Assembly (NCBI RefSeq): GCF_042684645.1 | Contig: NZ_JBHULV010000045.1 | Span: 1-64,000 of the forward strand | Source: Pseudopedobacter alpinus | GTDB taxonomy: Bacteria > Bacteroidota > Bacteroidia > Sphingobacteriales > Sphingobacteriaceae | DNA: 64,000 nucleotides | Direction of reading: 5' to 3' | Translations under genes and position numbers: made by a program | Shown: piece by piece, positions 19,001 through 26,795 of the stretch | How the letters are laid out: every line of letters starts with the position of its first letter | Position numbering within the stretch: the stretch's first letter is position 1 | The notes under the pieces: model-generated | What the model saw: the letters and a program-made list of their open reading frames with translations, nothing else | What the model was told of the DNA's origin: nothing | Databases searched by the model: none

Positions 19001-19117
19001 CAATGTAACACCGCTTTCGTCGGTTACTTTACCCGTTACTTTTATTTCTTGCGCTTTTAGAGCTACAGAAATAGAGAAAAATAGCATAAGAAAAAGTAAT
19101 GTATTTTTTCTTTTCAT
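16019..19117 (-). CDS. SusC/RagA-type TonB-dependent outer-membrane transporter
   Basis: A 1032-residue porter. It has a signal peptide (1-22), a carboxypeptidase-regulatory-like beta domain (25-100, VTGKVTDESGVTLPGVSISI), and the SusC hallmark VVVVGYGTQ near residue 108, next to the presumed TonB box. A plug domain (about 118-230, FLIRGIPSYSGNDPIVVVDG) is followed by a 22-strand-type barrel ending in the aromatic signature SMGLDIKF. There is no N-terminal STN domain, so it is not expected to signal through an anti-sigma factor. This contrasts with the second SusC in the window. It is the first gene of the beta-glucan operon and lies divergent from the propeller/LuxR regulator. Confidence 0.97.
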   Translation of the reverse strand: MKRKNTLLFLMLFFSISVALKAQEIKVTGKVTDESGVTLPGVSISIKGTSLGAQTDALGAFAINVPNGADAVLKVSYIGFVSQEIMIAGKSTFNIILKEDKTSLQEVVVVGYGTQKVTQISGAISVIKGEDIEKLNPVRAEDAIQGRASGVTVISPGSPGAKPTFLIRGIPSYSGNDPIVVVDGSIQTLDDLNSINASDIESINILKDAATTAIYGIKGGNGVIVVTTKSGKTNQKPQYSFGSNYGVQQVMSTIGVLNATEYGAIINEGSVAAGGNIIFPNLSTLGVGTNWQDQIFKNAAMQSHNVNARGGSEFVNYFVSAGYLGQDGIVGGGDKSFFNRTNGTVNLDLKLSSKLKFIANTSFVNIKGSGVPENSINSVISNALNFDPTVPILNNVPNTYGKYGVSNNILSEIYNPLTQLADTYNESNTNKLYGKLEAQYNILKNLKVTARYGYTNTDVTGKGFTPLSYYGDAHINSTLDAAGNAKTGAHNNVSESKTTYYNFTFENFINYNFKVAEDHNFDVVGGYSLAKVTGNSINGSRQDVPFNSWEYADISSATGVAPTSGLNVGSFQYENRNMSYFGRVNYDYKEKYLGSFSARRDGSTTFGANNRFAFFYAGSLGWVVSQEDFFESDFFNYLKIRGSYGITGNDNAQRQIQRISTDIYSYGLGQNAGYTFGNEQTVAGATIGSFKNEDLAWEKQKQMNIGFDLVFYKNKFSLTADYFQKNVSGLLFIPTLSLYLGSAASPFANIGTTKNSGFDITLGYKEDFTKDLKFNTNITFTTSKNEVTETNGGRIDGGYYGIPSQNVTRFEKGFTPGYFYGFQAIGLFQNTAEITASPTQANAKPGDIKFADINEDGIISDLDRTKIGDPFPTFTMGYSFGLTYKSFDFNTFIYASVGNDIYRAYERNLNTTNKYRGVLARWTGEGSTNDPNNPRYTFSDGNRNTRVSSRYVEDGSFAKIKDIQFGYTLPSSVLKSKVISRLRLFAQVKNAYTFTKYSGFDPEISGGILDSGIDRGAYPQARTFSMGLDIKF

Positions 19118-19185
19118 TTAATGGTTATTTAGTTATTAATTGGTTGGTTTTGATTAAAACGGCAATTGGATTTAGCCATATAATC

Positions 19186-19203
19186 ACATTACAAATGTAA
19201 TGT
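19186..19203. promoter_or_regulatory. palindromic operator candidate overlapping the susC -7 box
   Basis: ACATTAC-AAAT-GTAATGT is a perfect 7-bp inverted repeat with a 4-base spacer. The minus-strand -7 box TACATTTG (19192-19199) lies inside it. A dimeric regulator bound here would directly touch the RNA polymerase site; the adjacent LuxR-type regulator is a candidate, but this is not shown. Confidence 0.5.
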
Positions 19204-19224
19204 TACTGTTTGGTGGGTTACAAT
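19192..19224 (-). promoter_or_regulatory. promoter of the beta-glucan operon
   Basis: The minus strand carries ATTG (19221-19224), a 21-base spacer and TACATTTG (19192-19199). This is close to the Bacteroidota TTTG-N19-TAnnTTTG promoter. It lies about 75 bases upstream of the susC start codon. Confidence 0.55.
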
Positions 19225-19443
19225 TTTTAGGTACTAGCAAAACCATACATTTTACTTAAAAACCAATTTAAACAGGTTTTAGAAGTACTACTTTACTACT
19301 ACATCATATAAATTTACACAAAAAACAATGTTTTTAAATTAAAATGTGGGTATTATAAAAAACAGAATTAAAATTGTGTACCTTTTGTAAAGCAAATTTT
19401 TTAGAAAATATAAACACCTGTTTACATACCTTCATTTTAAAGC

Positions 19444-22341
19444 ATGAAACGCGTTTTATTAACATTTTTATTTATAATCAATACTGTTTATTTATGGGCA
19501 CAATTAGGCATTTCTCAAATCAACAACTTTAGCTCATTAAACTACAAAGGAGGTACCCAAAACTGGGAAATAGACCAAGATAAAAATGGCATTATGTATT
19601 TTGCCAACAACGAAGGCTTACTTACCTATAATGGTAAATATTGGAAATTGTACCCATTACCAAACAAAACCATTGTGCGTTCTGTAAAAGTAGCTCCCGA
19701 TGGAAAAATATTTGTAGGTGCGCAAGACGAAGTTGGCTACTTTTTCCCTAATGAATTTGGGGTTTTAACCTTTAATTCATTAAAAGACTTGATACCAGCA
19801 GCAGATAGAAAGTTTGCCGATGTTTGGGATATAGTAATGTCTAAAAACGAAGTTTACTTCCGTAGTACCACCAAAATTTTCCATTTAAAAGACACTATTT
19901 TTAATGCATACAAAAGCAAGGGTGTTTGGGAGTTTTTAGGCGAGGCTAACCAAAGAGTATTTGCGCAAGATACTTCAAAAGGCCTTTTAAGCTTTAAAAA
20001 TGGTACTTGGGATTTAATATGTAACCACCCAGATTTAAAGAACATTTTAATTACATCTATTTTACCTTTTAATGGTGATACCTTATTAATTACCACCAAT
20101 AAAAACGGACTTTATTTATTAAATGGTGCTACTTTAACAAAGAAAAAAACCATTAATGATAATATTTTTTTTAACCATAGAATTTACCAAGCTATTACCA
20201 TAAACAAGGATTGGTATGCCTTGGCAACTGTATCTTCTGGATGTTTAATTATAAATAAAGAAGGGGAAATTATTCAGCAGTATAACTATGATGATGGTTT
20301 ACAAAAAAATAATTTACGGAGTATTTTTAAAGATAAACATAACAACCTATGGCTTGGTTTAGATGATGGTATTGATTTTATTGCTTTTAATAACGCAATA
20401 AAATACATTTACCCAGATAAGTTAAAACAAGCAAGCGGTTACGCTACTAGTATTTTAAACAGTACACTTTATGTGGGCACATCTAATGGGGTGTTTGCTT
20501 CGCCAATTCAATCTCAAATAGAAGATTATAGTTATTCTAGCAAATCATTTTCTGAAATTAATGGTACACAAGGCCAGGTTTGGAATTTAAACATCATTAA
20601 TAATCAATTGCTTATTGCACATGAGGACGGCGCTTATACTTTAAATGGCAACAAAGCCCAGCAAATTTTTCATTACCCAGGAACATGGCAATTTCAGGCA
20701 ATTTCTAGTTACTCGCCAACAGACCAGCTTGTTGCAGGTACTTATAATGGCTTACATCTAATTAGTTATCAAAACAATCAATTTATAAATAAAGGAGTAT
20801 TAGCAAATATTGAAGAGTCTTTGCGTTTCATAGTTTATGATGCCAATGCTAATGCTGTTTGGGCTTCTCATCCATACCGTGGGATATTTAAATTTCAGCT
20901 CAATTCATCCAAAACTAAAATTATAAACAAGCAACTTTTTACTCAAAAAAATGGTTTACCTTCTACTTTAGGAAATTATGTTGCTAAAATTAAAAACAGG
21001 GTAGTTGTTGCTACGTTAAAAGGAATTTATGAATATGACAGTGTAAAGCAACAATTTTCACCATCGCCAACATTATTTAAAGTATTCGAACCAACTAATT
21101 ACCAGTATCTTAAAGAAGATTCTTATGGTAATGTTTGGTTTGTTACCAATAAAAAAGTTGGTGTGATAGATTTTAATAGAAAAGAGGGCAAAAATAATTA
21201 CAATGTAGTTTACTTTCCTGAACTTAATGCAAAAGTGGTTGCTGGTTTCGAAAACATATATCCATACAATAGTAAAAACATATTTATAGGTGCTAACAAA
21301 GGTTTAATTCATATTAATTACGAAAAATACTTAGAAAACATAAAGCCTTTAGAGCTTAACCTTACTCAAGTAAATCTCATCAATCAAAAAGACAGTTTAA
21401 TTTTTGGAGGTTATTTTATAAACGAAGGGAAATTAAGTAAAACTCAAAATGAAAATCAAATTCCAAAAATTTCTTTTCAAAATAACTCGCTACATTTCGA
21501 ATACGCATCTACCCTTTACGAACAGCAAAACAATATAGAATATAGCTACAAACTCAAAGATTTTGACAAAAGTTGGTCGGTATGGAGTAGTAAAAGTGAG
21601 AAAGATTATACCAACTTACCTAATGGCAAATATACTTTTGAGGTTAAAGCCCGCAATAACTTAGGTGGAGAGTCGCAAACTATGCGTTATTGTTTTATAA
21701 TTTTACCGCCTTGGTACCAAACATGGTGGTTTTATATACTATGCTTTTTTACACTTTGTTTTATAATATATTTAATCATTCTGAGGCAAAAAAAGAAATA
21801 CTTAAAAGAACAAGAGTATTTAAGAAAAGAACATCAATTAGAAAAGGAACATAACGAAAATGAGATTGTAAAACTGCAAAACGAGAAGTTAGAGGCTGAT
21901 GTAAATTTCAAAAACAAAGAATTAGCAACCACCACCATGCACTTAATGCAAAGAGGCAAACTATTATCAAAAATTAAAGAGGAGCTTTTGCCAATTGTGA
22001 AAACAGAAAACATAGAGGAAAGTCCCGAAGAATTTAAGAAAATATTAAGCCTAATTAATGATGCAGAAAGAGCCGATAATGATTGGGAGCATTTTGCCAT
22101 TCACTTTGACCATGTACATTCAAATTTTTTAACCAAATTAAAAGAACGTATTCCTACACTTACCGCCAACGATTTAAAATTATGTGCTTATTTAAAAATG
22201 AACTTAAGCTCTAAAGAAATTGCCCAATTAATGAGTGTAACAATTAGAGCTGTGGAAGTAAGCCGTTACCGTTTGCGTAAAAAACTAGATGTAACATCAG
22301 ACACTAATTTGTTTAATTATTTGATAGAAATAACAAGTTGA
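19444..22341 (+). CDS. membrane sensor-regulator: beta-propeller, Y_Y_Y, coiled coil, LuxR-type HTH
   Basis: A 965-residue one-component regulator. It has a signal peptide (1-19), then two-component-regulator-type propeller repeats (about 25-680; for example NLWLGLDDGIDFI and GNVWFVTNKKVGVIDF). A Y_Y_Y immunoglobulin-like domain (about 690-755, YSYKLKDFDKSWSVWS and LPNGKYTFEVKARN) and a single membrane helix (about 761-780) follow. A basic/acidic coiled coil (about 783-850) leads to a C-terminal LuxR/GerE helix-turn-helix (about 905-960, LKMNLSSKEIAQLMSVTIRA). It lacks histidine kinase and receiver domains, so it differs from hybrid two-component systems. The sensor side faces the periplasm and the DNA-binding end faces the cytoplasm. 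Position next to the divergent susC suggests that it senses a beta-glucan fragment and controls that operon. Confidence 0.9.
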   Translation: MKRVLLTFLFIINTVYLWAQLGISQINNFSSLNYKGGTQNWEIDQDKNGIMYFANNEGLLTYNGKYWKLYPLPNKTIVRSVKVAPDGKIFVGAQDEVGYFFPNEFGVLTFNSLKDLIPAADRKFADVWDIVMSKNEVYFRSTTKIFHLKDTIFNAYKSKGVWEFLGEANQRVFAQDTSKGLLSFKNGTWDLICNHPDLKNILITSILPFNGDTLLITTNKNGLYLLNGATLTKKKTINDNIFFNHRIYQAITINKDWYALATVSSGCLIINKEGEIIQQYNYDDGLQKNNLRSIFKDKHNNLWLGLDDGIDFIAFNNAIKYIYPDKLKQASGYATSILNSTLYVGTSNGVFASPIQSQIEDYSYSSKSFSEINGTQGQVWNLNIINNQLLIAHEDGAYTLNGNKAQQIFHYPGTWQFQAISSYSPTDQLVAGTYNGLHLISYQNNQFINKGVLANIEESLRFIVYDANANAVWASHPYRGIFKFQLNSSKTKIINKQLFTQKNGLPSTLGNYVAKIKNRVVVATLKGIYEYDSVKQQFSPSPTLFKVFEPTNYQYLKEDSYGNVWFVTNKKVGVIDFNRKEGKNNYNVVYFPELNAKVVAGFENIYPYNSKNIFIGANKGLIHINYEKYLENIKPLELNLTQVNLINQKDSLIFGGYFINEGKLSKTQNENQIPKISFQNNSLHFEYASTLYEQQNNIEYSYKLKDFDKSWSVWSSKSEKDYTNLPNGKYTFEVKARNNLGGESQTMRYCFIILPPWYQTWWFYILCFFTLCFIIYLIILRQKKKYLKEQEYLRKEHQLEKEHNENEIVKLQNEKLEADVNFKNKELATTTMHLMQRGKLLSKIKEELLPIVKTENIEESPEEFKKILSLINDAERADNDWEHFAIHFDHVHSNFLTKLKERIPTLTANDLKLCAYLKMNLSSKEIAQLMSVTIRAVEVSRYRLRKKLDVTSDTNLFNYLIEITS

Positions 22342-22459
22342 AACCCTTAAATTATCTAACTTTTGCTTTAAAAATTAATTAGCGTTTACACAAAAACACC
22401 ATTTCTAAATAGGTAAAACACACATTTCCTTCAGATATAAATAAAATTATTAAATACCT

Positions 22460-22489
22460 GTGGGAGTTTCTTCTCTTTTAAGCTCTTGT
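22460..22489 (+). promoter_or_regulatory. candidate ECF-sigma promoter upstream of GH88
   Basis: GTGGGA, an 18-base T-rich spacer and TCTTGT lie 41-70 bases before the GH88 start. The same layout with the same 18-base spacing (GTGGGA-N18-TCTATGT) is found in front of fecR at 25385-25415. The match suggests a shared sigma factor, most simply the FecI-type sigma encoded at 24790. Confidence 0.5.
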
Positions 22490-22529
22490 TAATAACAGAC
22501 TCTAAATTTAAAATTTAAGCTTATTAATA

Positions 22530-23783
22530 ATGATGAAACGAAAAATATTGGTTTTAAAATATTCTTTTTTAGCCATTTTACTAATTTTATTAAACACATT
22601 TAACGTAAACGGACAAGATGAATTTGTAAAGAAAAGTTTTACAACGGCAGACCCACTTTACACCAATTTATTAAAAGCTACTGAAGGTAATTTTAAAAAC
22701 TATCCACACTCCTTTTTAGAAAACGGTAATATTAAATATTATCAAATAGACGAATGGACAGGTGGTTTTTGGCCTGGCTCTTTATGGTATATGTATGAGT
22801 ACACTAAAGAAGAAAAATGGAAAAAAGCGGCCACCGCTTGGACAAATTCTTTAGAAAGTAACCAATATAACACCAAACACCACGATATTGGTTTTATGAT
22901 GTATTGCAGCTATGGTAATGCCTTAAAATTTGATGATAATCCAAAATACAAAGAGATTTTAATTCAATCTGCTAAATCATTAACTCAACGTTACTCGCCT
23001 GTTGTTGGCTCCATACAATCTTGGAACACCCGAAAATCTAAAGGTGATATTAACCTTTGGGAATATGCTGTAATTATGGACAATATGATGAATTTGGAGC
23101 TGCTATTTTACGCATCAAAAGTAACTAATGACCCCGTTTATAAAAATATTGCTATAAACCATGCTGCCAAAACTATGCAAAACCATTTAAGGGCAGATTA
23201 TAGTTCATATCATGTTGTTAATTACGATCCAAAATCTGGAAAAGTGCTACATAAGCAAACGCTTCAAGGCTTTTCTGACGAATCTACTTGGGCAAGAGGC
23301 CAAGCTTGGGGCATTTACGGCTTTACTACAGTTTACAGAGAAACAAAAGACAAACGTTTCTTAAAAACTGCTGTAAAAATGGCCAATTTTTTTCTTGATC
23401 ATCCAAACCTTCCAAAAGATAAAATTCCTTATTGGGATTTTAATGTTGGGCAACCCGGGTTTAAACCAGATTGGGATTTTGACCCAAAAAGATTTAAAGA
23501 AACGCCAAGAGACGCCTCGGCAGCAGCAATTACAAGCTCTGCTTTATTAGAGTTAAGCACTTACGTAAAGGGTAAGCAAAAACAAAAGTTTTATAACGCA
23601 GCTTTAGCTATGCTTAAATCTTTAAGTAGTGATACTTATTTAAATACAAATAATGCAAATCCATATTATTTATTAAAGCACAGTACAGGTAATTTACCTA
23701 GCAATAGAGAAATTGATGTGCCTTTAATTTATGCAGATTATTATTTTTTAGAAGCCTTAACTAGGTATGAAAAATCTAAATAG
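22530..23783 (+). CDS. GH88 unsaturated glucuronyl hydrolase
   Basis: 417 residues: a signal peptide (1-29, ending VNGQD), then an alpha/alpha-barrel of the GH88 family. The two aspartates expected for the hydration mechanism are at residues 119 (TKHHDIGFM) and 184 (VIMDNMMNLELL). EWTGGFWPGSLWYMY and DESTWARGQAWGIYG are further family blocks. Such enzymes hydrate the C4-C5 double bond of unsaturated uronic acids left by polysaccharide lyases. Its presence implies a lyase acting upstream; the BNR propeller protein at 31905 is the nearest candidate. The gene overlaps the next by 17 bases. Two ATG codons are in tandem at the start; either may be used. Confidence 0.92.
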   Translation: MMKRKILVLKYSFLAILLILLNTFNVNGQDEFVKKSFTTADPLYTNLLKATEGNFKNYPHSFLENGNIKYYQIDEWTGGFWPGSLWYMYEYTKEEKWKKAATAWTNSLESNQYNTKHHDIGFMMYCSYGNALKFDDNPKYKEILIQSAKSLTQRYSPVVGSIQSWNTRKSKGDINLWEYAVIMDNMMNLELLFYASKVTNDPVYKNIAINHAAKTMQNHLRADYSSYHVVNYDPKSGKVLHKQTLQGFSDESTWARGQAWGIYGFTTVYRETKDKRFLKTAVKMANFFLDHPNLPKDKIPYWDFNVGQPGFKPDWDFDPKRFKETPRDASAAAITSSALLELSTYVKGKQKQKFYNAALAMLKSLSSDTYLNTNNANPYYLLKHSTGNLPSNREIDVPLIYADYYFLEALTRYEKSK

Positions 23784-24585
23784 CTTTAATTATAAATGGC
23801 CAATACTTTTATTAGTATTGGCTTTTTCGGGATGTAAAATCAACAATAAAAGTACAAATAACCAGCAGTTTATTGTTAAAGTAATGTCTTACAATATACA
23901 CCATGGTAACCCGCCAGGTTATGAAAATAAAATTGATTTAAAAGCTATAGTAGAAACTATTAAGAATGCTGATGCTGATATTGTTGCTTTACAAGAAGTA
24001 GATGTAAATACCAAAAGAAGTGGCAATATAAACGAAGCCGAAATTTTGGCAAAAGAACTTGGTATGTTTCTGTTTTTTTCAAAAGCTATAGATTTTGATG
24101 GTGGTGATTACGGTTTAGCTATTATTTCAAAATATCCGCTAACGGAAACCCATTTTGAAAAGTTGAGCTTAGCCGCCGATGCTAAAGCCGAACCTAGAAT
24201 ACTACAAATGGTTACTGTAAATATCCCCAATCAAAAACCATTTGTATTTGCAAATACGCATTTAGATGTTTTAAATACTGGTAACAGACCGCTACAAGCT
24301 AAACAAATTGTAGCTATTGCCAATAAGCATAAGCTTCCATTTATTATTGCAGGCGATTGGAATGCTACACTAAATAGCACTACTTTAAGTATTATGGATG
24401 AAGCATTTACCAGAACTTGTTCAAACTGCCCAGTTACTTGTATAGAAGAAGGAGAGAACGGAGCAATAGATTTTATTGCATACACAAAAAGCGCTCCTTT
24501 TAAAACAAAAAATTATAGCGTGTTTAGTGACAATTATGCATCAGACCATTTTCCTATTTTAGCAGAAATTATAATAACTAAATAG
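23767..24585 (+). CDS. endonuclease/exonuclease/phosphatase-fold lipoprotein
   Basis: A 272-residue lipoprotein (lipobox AFSGC, Cys23). The EEP fold is marked by VMSYNIHHG, IVALQEVD, FANTHLDV, IAGDWNATL and the terminal SDHFPILAEI. The conserved N, E, D/N and H residues form the metal-dependent phosphodiesterase site. It starts inside the GH88 gene, so translation is coupled. Exported EEP proteins next to glycosidases are common in Bacteroidota, and the true substrate (phosphoglycan, lipid or nucleic acid) is usually unknown; I make no substrate claim. Confidence 0.88.
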   Translation: MKNLNSFNYKWPILLLVLAFSGCKINNKSTNNQQFIVKVMSYNIHHGNPPGYENKIDLKAIVETIKNADADIVALQEVDVNTKRSGNINEAEILAKELGMFLFFSKAIDFDGGDYGLAIISKYPLTETHFEKLSLAADAKAEPRILQMVTVNIPNQKPFVFANTHLDVLNTGNRPLQAKQIVAIANKHKLPFIIAGDWNATLNSTTLSIMDEAFTRTCSNCPVTCIEEGENGAIDFIAYTKSAPFKTKNYSVFSDNYASDHFPILAEIIITK

Positions 24586-24747
24586 CTATGTTTTAGGTTA
24601 GAAACAAAATTTTTAATTAAGCAAACAATACAGTATAAATATCTATAGTAGAAATAAATTAGATGCAATAAATATATTTAATTTAATTTGGTTAAATATT
24701 GAAGCCATAAAGTTTTACGCACTGTAAACTTTTTAAGACACAAGAAG

Positions 24748-24777
24748 TTGTTTTATCCAAAATAATCGATATTTTTG
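24748..24777 (+). promoter_or_regulatory. housekeeping-type promoter of fecI
   Basis: TTG (24748-24750), a 19-base spacer and TATTTTTG (24770-24777) match the Bacteroidota primary-sigma promoter. Transcription would start only about 6 bases before the fecI ATG, implying a nearly leaderless message. Confidence 0.55.
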
Positions 24778-24789
24778 ATTTGATCCTAA

Positions 24790-25371
24790 ATGATTTTAGC
24801 CAACGAAAATAGAGAGTCGGATCTGTTGTTATTAAAACAGATAAAAGCCAATAACATGTTGGCCTTTGATGCTTTGTATGAAAAATATTGGGAAAAAGTT
24901 TACAATGCAGCCTTAAAAAGATCTAAAGACCCAGATTATGCGAAAGATCTTACTCAGGATATTTTTCTGAAAATTTGGGATAAACGGGCAGAATTACAAA
25001 TAGATAATTTAGCGCCTTACCTTTATATTGCAGTTAGAAACAACGTATTTAAGTGGATAGAAAAAGAGCAAAAATTTACACCAATACCGGAACTTCTTGC
25101 CCAATTAGCACAAGATAAAAACCAAGCCGACGCAGAAATTTTACGCAAAGAATTTATGCAAAAATATGAAGCATTGGTAAACACACTCACCCCAGCGCAA
25201 CAACAAATTTTCCGCATGCGCTTTAATGAAGATTTAAGCACTAAAGAAATTGCCGAACGCTTAAATATCAGTCGTAAAACGGTACAAAACCAATTAGCAA
25301 AAAGTATATTACAGCTTCGTACATCTTTTGATTTGCTTTATTTTGTATTAATGATTCAATTTTATAATTAA
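24790..25371 (+). CDS. ECF RNA polymerase sigma factor, FecI/Bacteroidota type
   Basis: 193 residues with sigma region 2 (AFDALYEKYWEKVYNAALKR, then DLTQDIFLKIWDKR, about 22-75) and region 4 (TPAQQQIFRMRFNEDLSTKE and NISRKTVQNQLAKSILQLR, about 125-175). It directs RNA polymerase to a small regulon and is normally held by the FecR-type anti-sigma encoded next door. The locus order sigma, anti-sigma, STN-containing SusC, SusD is the classic trans-envelope signalling set: ligand binding at the porter is relayed through FecR to this sigma. Shared motifs upstream of fecR and GH88 are candidate targets. Confidence 0.95.
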   Translation: MILANENRESDLLLLKQIKANNMLAFDALYEKYWEKVYNAALKRSKDPDYAKDLTQDIFLKIWDKRAELQIDNLAPYLYIAVRNNVFKWIEKEQKFTPIPELLAQLAQDKNQADAEILRKEFMQKYEALVNTLTPAQQQIFRMRFNEDLSTKEIAERLNISRKTVQNQLAKSILQLRTSFDLLYFVLMIQFYN

Positions 25372-25384
25372 AAAATAATTTTCT

Positions 25385-25415
25385 GTGGGACTTTTCCTCT
25401 TTTACCGGTCTATGT
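25385..25415 (+). promoter_or_regulatory. candidate ECF-sigma promoter upstream of fecR
   Basis: GTGGGA, an 18-base spacer and TCTATGT lie 31-61 bases before the fecR start codon. They match the element before GH88 (22460-22489). A 6-bp hairpin GGCTTG-GTA-CAAGCC (25422-25436) lies between the element and the start codon. Confidence 0.5.
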
Positions 25416-25445
25416 ATAAAAGGCTTGGTACAAGCCATTACAATA

Positions 25446-26606
25446 ATGGATAAAAAAGAATTTTTAAAATTAGTAACTAAATATAATCAGGGAACAGCTA
25501 CGGAAGAAGAAAAGTCTTTTTTAAACACCTACGATCAACTTTTTGAAGAACTAGAAAACCCATTAGATGAGTTAAAAGCCGAAGATAAAGATAGATTGAA
25601 ACAGAATATGCTTAATGACATTAAGCTTAAAATGTTAGCTGAGCCCGTACCTTATAAAGAAAGTAACAATTGGAAATGGATAGCCGCAGCTATGTTTATA
25701 ATTGCTTGTAGCGCAGCATTGTTTTTTACAATGTCAACTACTCAAAAGCAAACAGCCGAAATTCAAGAACACCACACAAAAGACACGCTAATTACTCCAG
25801 GTTCTAACCAAGCAGTACTTACTTTAGCAAATGGCAAACAAATCACTTTAAATGATAAAGCCAACGGACTTTTAACTGAAGAAGCTGGTGTTATTATATC
25901 AAAAAATGAAGATGGCTTATTAAAATATGAAATAGCTGCAAACGCTGAAGCTACAACCCATACCATGAGCACTCCTAGAGGAGGGCAATACCAACTTATT
26001 TTAGCAGATGGTTCTAAAGTTTGGCTAAATGCCGATTCTAAAATAATTTTTCCAAGCCGTTTTGATGGCGATGAAAGAAAAGTAGAAATTTTTGGTGAAG
26101 CTTATTTTGAAGTAGCAAAAAATAAAGACAAGCCTTTTAAAGTTGTTTCAAACAATCAAATTATTGAAGTATTAGGCACTCATTTTAATATCAATAATTA
26201 TGCTGATGAACTTGCTGCAAAAACTACTTTGCTAGAAGGTAGTGTTAAGATAAGCCCATTAGTTAATGGTACTATTAATAATACTGCGGCAAAAATTTTA
26301 AAACCTGGTGAGCAGGCAATTTTAAATAACGGAGAAAGTAAAGTTAAAGTTGCCCAAACAGATTTAGAAGCTGCAATAGCATGGAAAAACGGATACTTTA
26401 GATTTAACAAAATAGACATGCAAAGCATGATGAGACAAGTAGCCCGTTGGTACGATGTAGATATTGAATACGAAGGTGCTATAAGCAAAGATTTATTTGT
26501 TGGAAACTTAAGAAGAAGTGATGACATAAAAGAAGTGCTCCACATTTTACAGTTGGGAAAAATAAATGCAACCATTAAAGGCAAAACTATTATAATATCA
26601 AATTAA
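25446..26606 (+). CDS. FecR-type anti-sigma factor / sigma regulator
   Basis: About 386 residues spanning the inner membrane once. The cytoplasmic N-terminus (about 1-75) binds the sigma factor. A hydrophobic segment follows (WIAAAMFIIACSAALFF, about 75-95). The periplasmic FecR domain (about 165-265, MSTPRGGQYQLILADGSKVW, then FGEAYFEVAKNKDKPFKV) is next, and the C-terminal STN-like module (about 305-385, FRFNKIDMQSMMRQVARWYD) contacts the SusC N-terminus. The reading frame begins seven residues earlier, but MDKKEFLKLV is the family-typical start. It follows the sigma gene by about 75 bases, which contain the candidate ECF promoter, so fecR may be induced separately from fecI. Confidence 0.95.
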   Translation: MDKKEFLKLVTKYNQGTATEEEKSFLNTYDQLFEELENPLDELKAEDKDRLKQNMLNDIKLKMLAEPVPYKESNNWKWIAAAMFIIACSAALFFTMSTTQKQTAEIQEHHTKDTLITPGSNQAVLTLANGKQITLNDKANGLLTEEAGVIISKNEDGLLKYEIAANAEATTHTMSTPRGGQYQLILADGSKVWLNADSKIIFPSRFDGDERKVEIFGEAYFEVAKNKDKPFKVVSNNQIIEVLGTHFNINNYADELAAKTTLLEGSVKISPLVNGTINNTAAKILKPGEQAILNNGESKVKVAQTDLEAAIAWKNGYFRFNKIDMQSMMRQVARWYDVDIEYEGAISKDLFVGNLRRSDDIKEVLHILQLGKINATIKGKTIIISN

Positions 26607-26679
26607 TTATTTAACCTAAATTTTAAAAATTATGAAGAAAAGTTAACCCCTAAAAAAAAGAGGCTTACTTTAAACAAGA

Positions 26680-26708
26680 AAACCGGAGTGCGCTAACACT
26701 TCCGGTTT
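26680..26708 (+). terminator. hairpin between fecR and susC (attenuator or processing site)
   Basis: Arm AACCGGA-GTG (26681-26690) pairs with CAC-T-TCCGGTT (26697-26707), leaving one bulged base. There is no long T run, so it is a weak terminator at best. It is preceded at 26632 by a four-codon frame (Met-Lys-Lys-Ser-stop). Partial read-through or 3'-end protection could set fecR and susC levels apart; this is inference. Confidence 0.5.
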
Positions 26709-26795
26709 CCGGTTTCCTTTAAAAGGAAATGTTTAGGCTAAACCCTAAAAGACCATCTGATAATCTCATTTTATTAACCCAAACTTTACAAAAGT

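Larger units (their letters stand above)
19118..19443. other. divergent regulatory region of the beta-glucan locus
   Basis: This 326-base gene-free region separates susC from the regulator gene. It contains the susC promoter and palindrome (separate entries). On the regulator side it is very AT-rich; TGTACCTTTTG near 19376 is close to a -7 box but has one extra base. I see no small gene in it. Confidence 0.65.

Noticed and set aside
19118..19443. Small gene in the divergent region of the beta-glucan locus
   Set aside because: All short frames there lack start context and cross the promoter and palindrome.
23767..23783. Overlap of GH88 and EEP genes as a sign of frameshift
   Set aside because: Both proteins are complete, with intact N- and C-termini, so the overlap is a normal operon junction.
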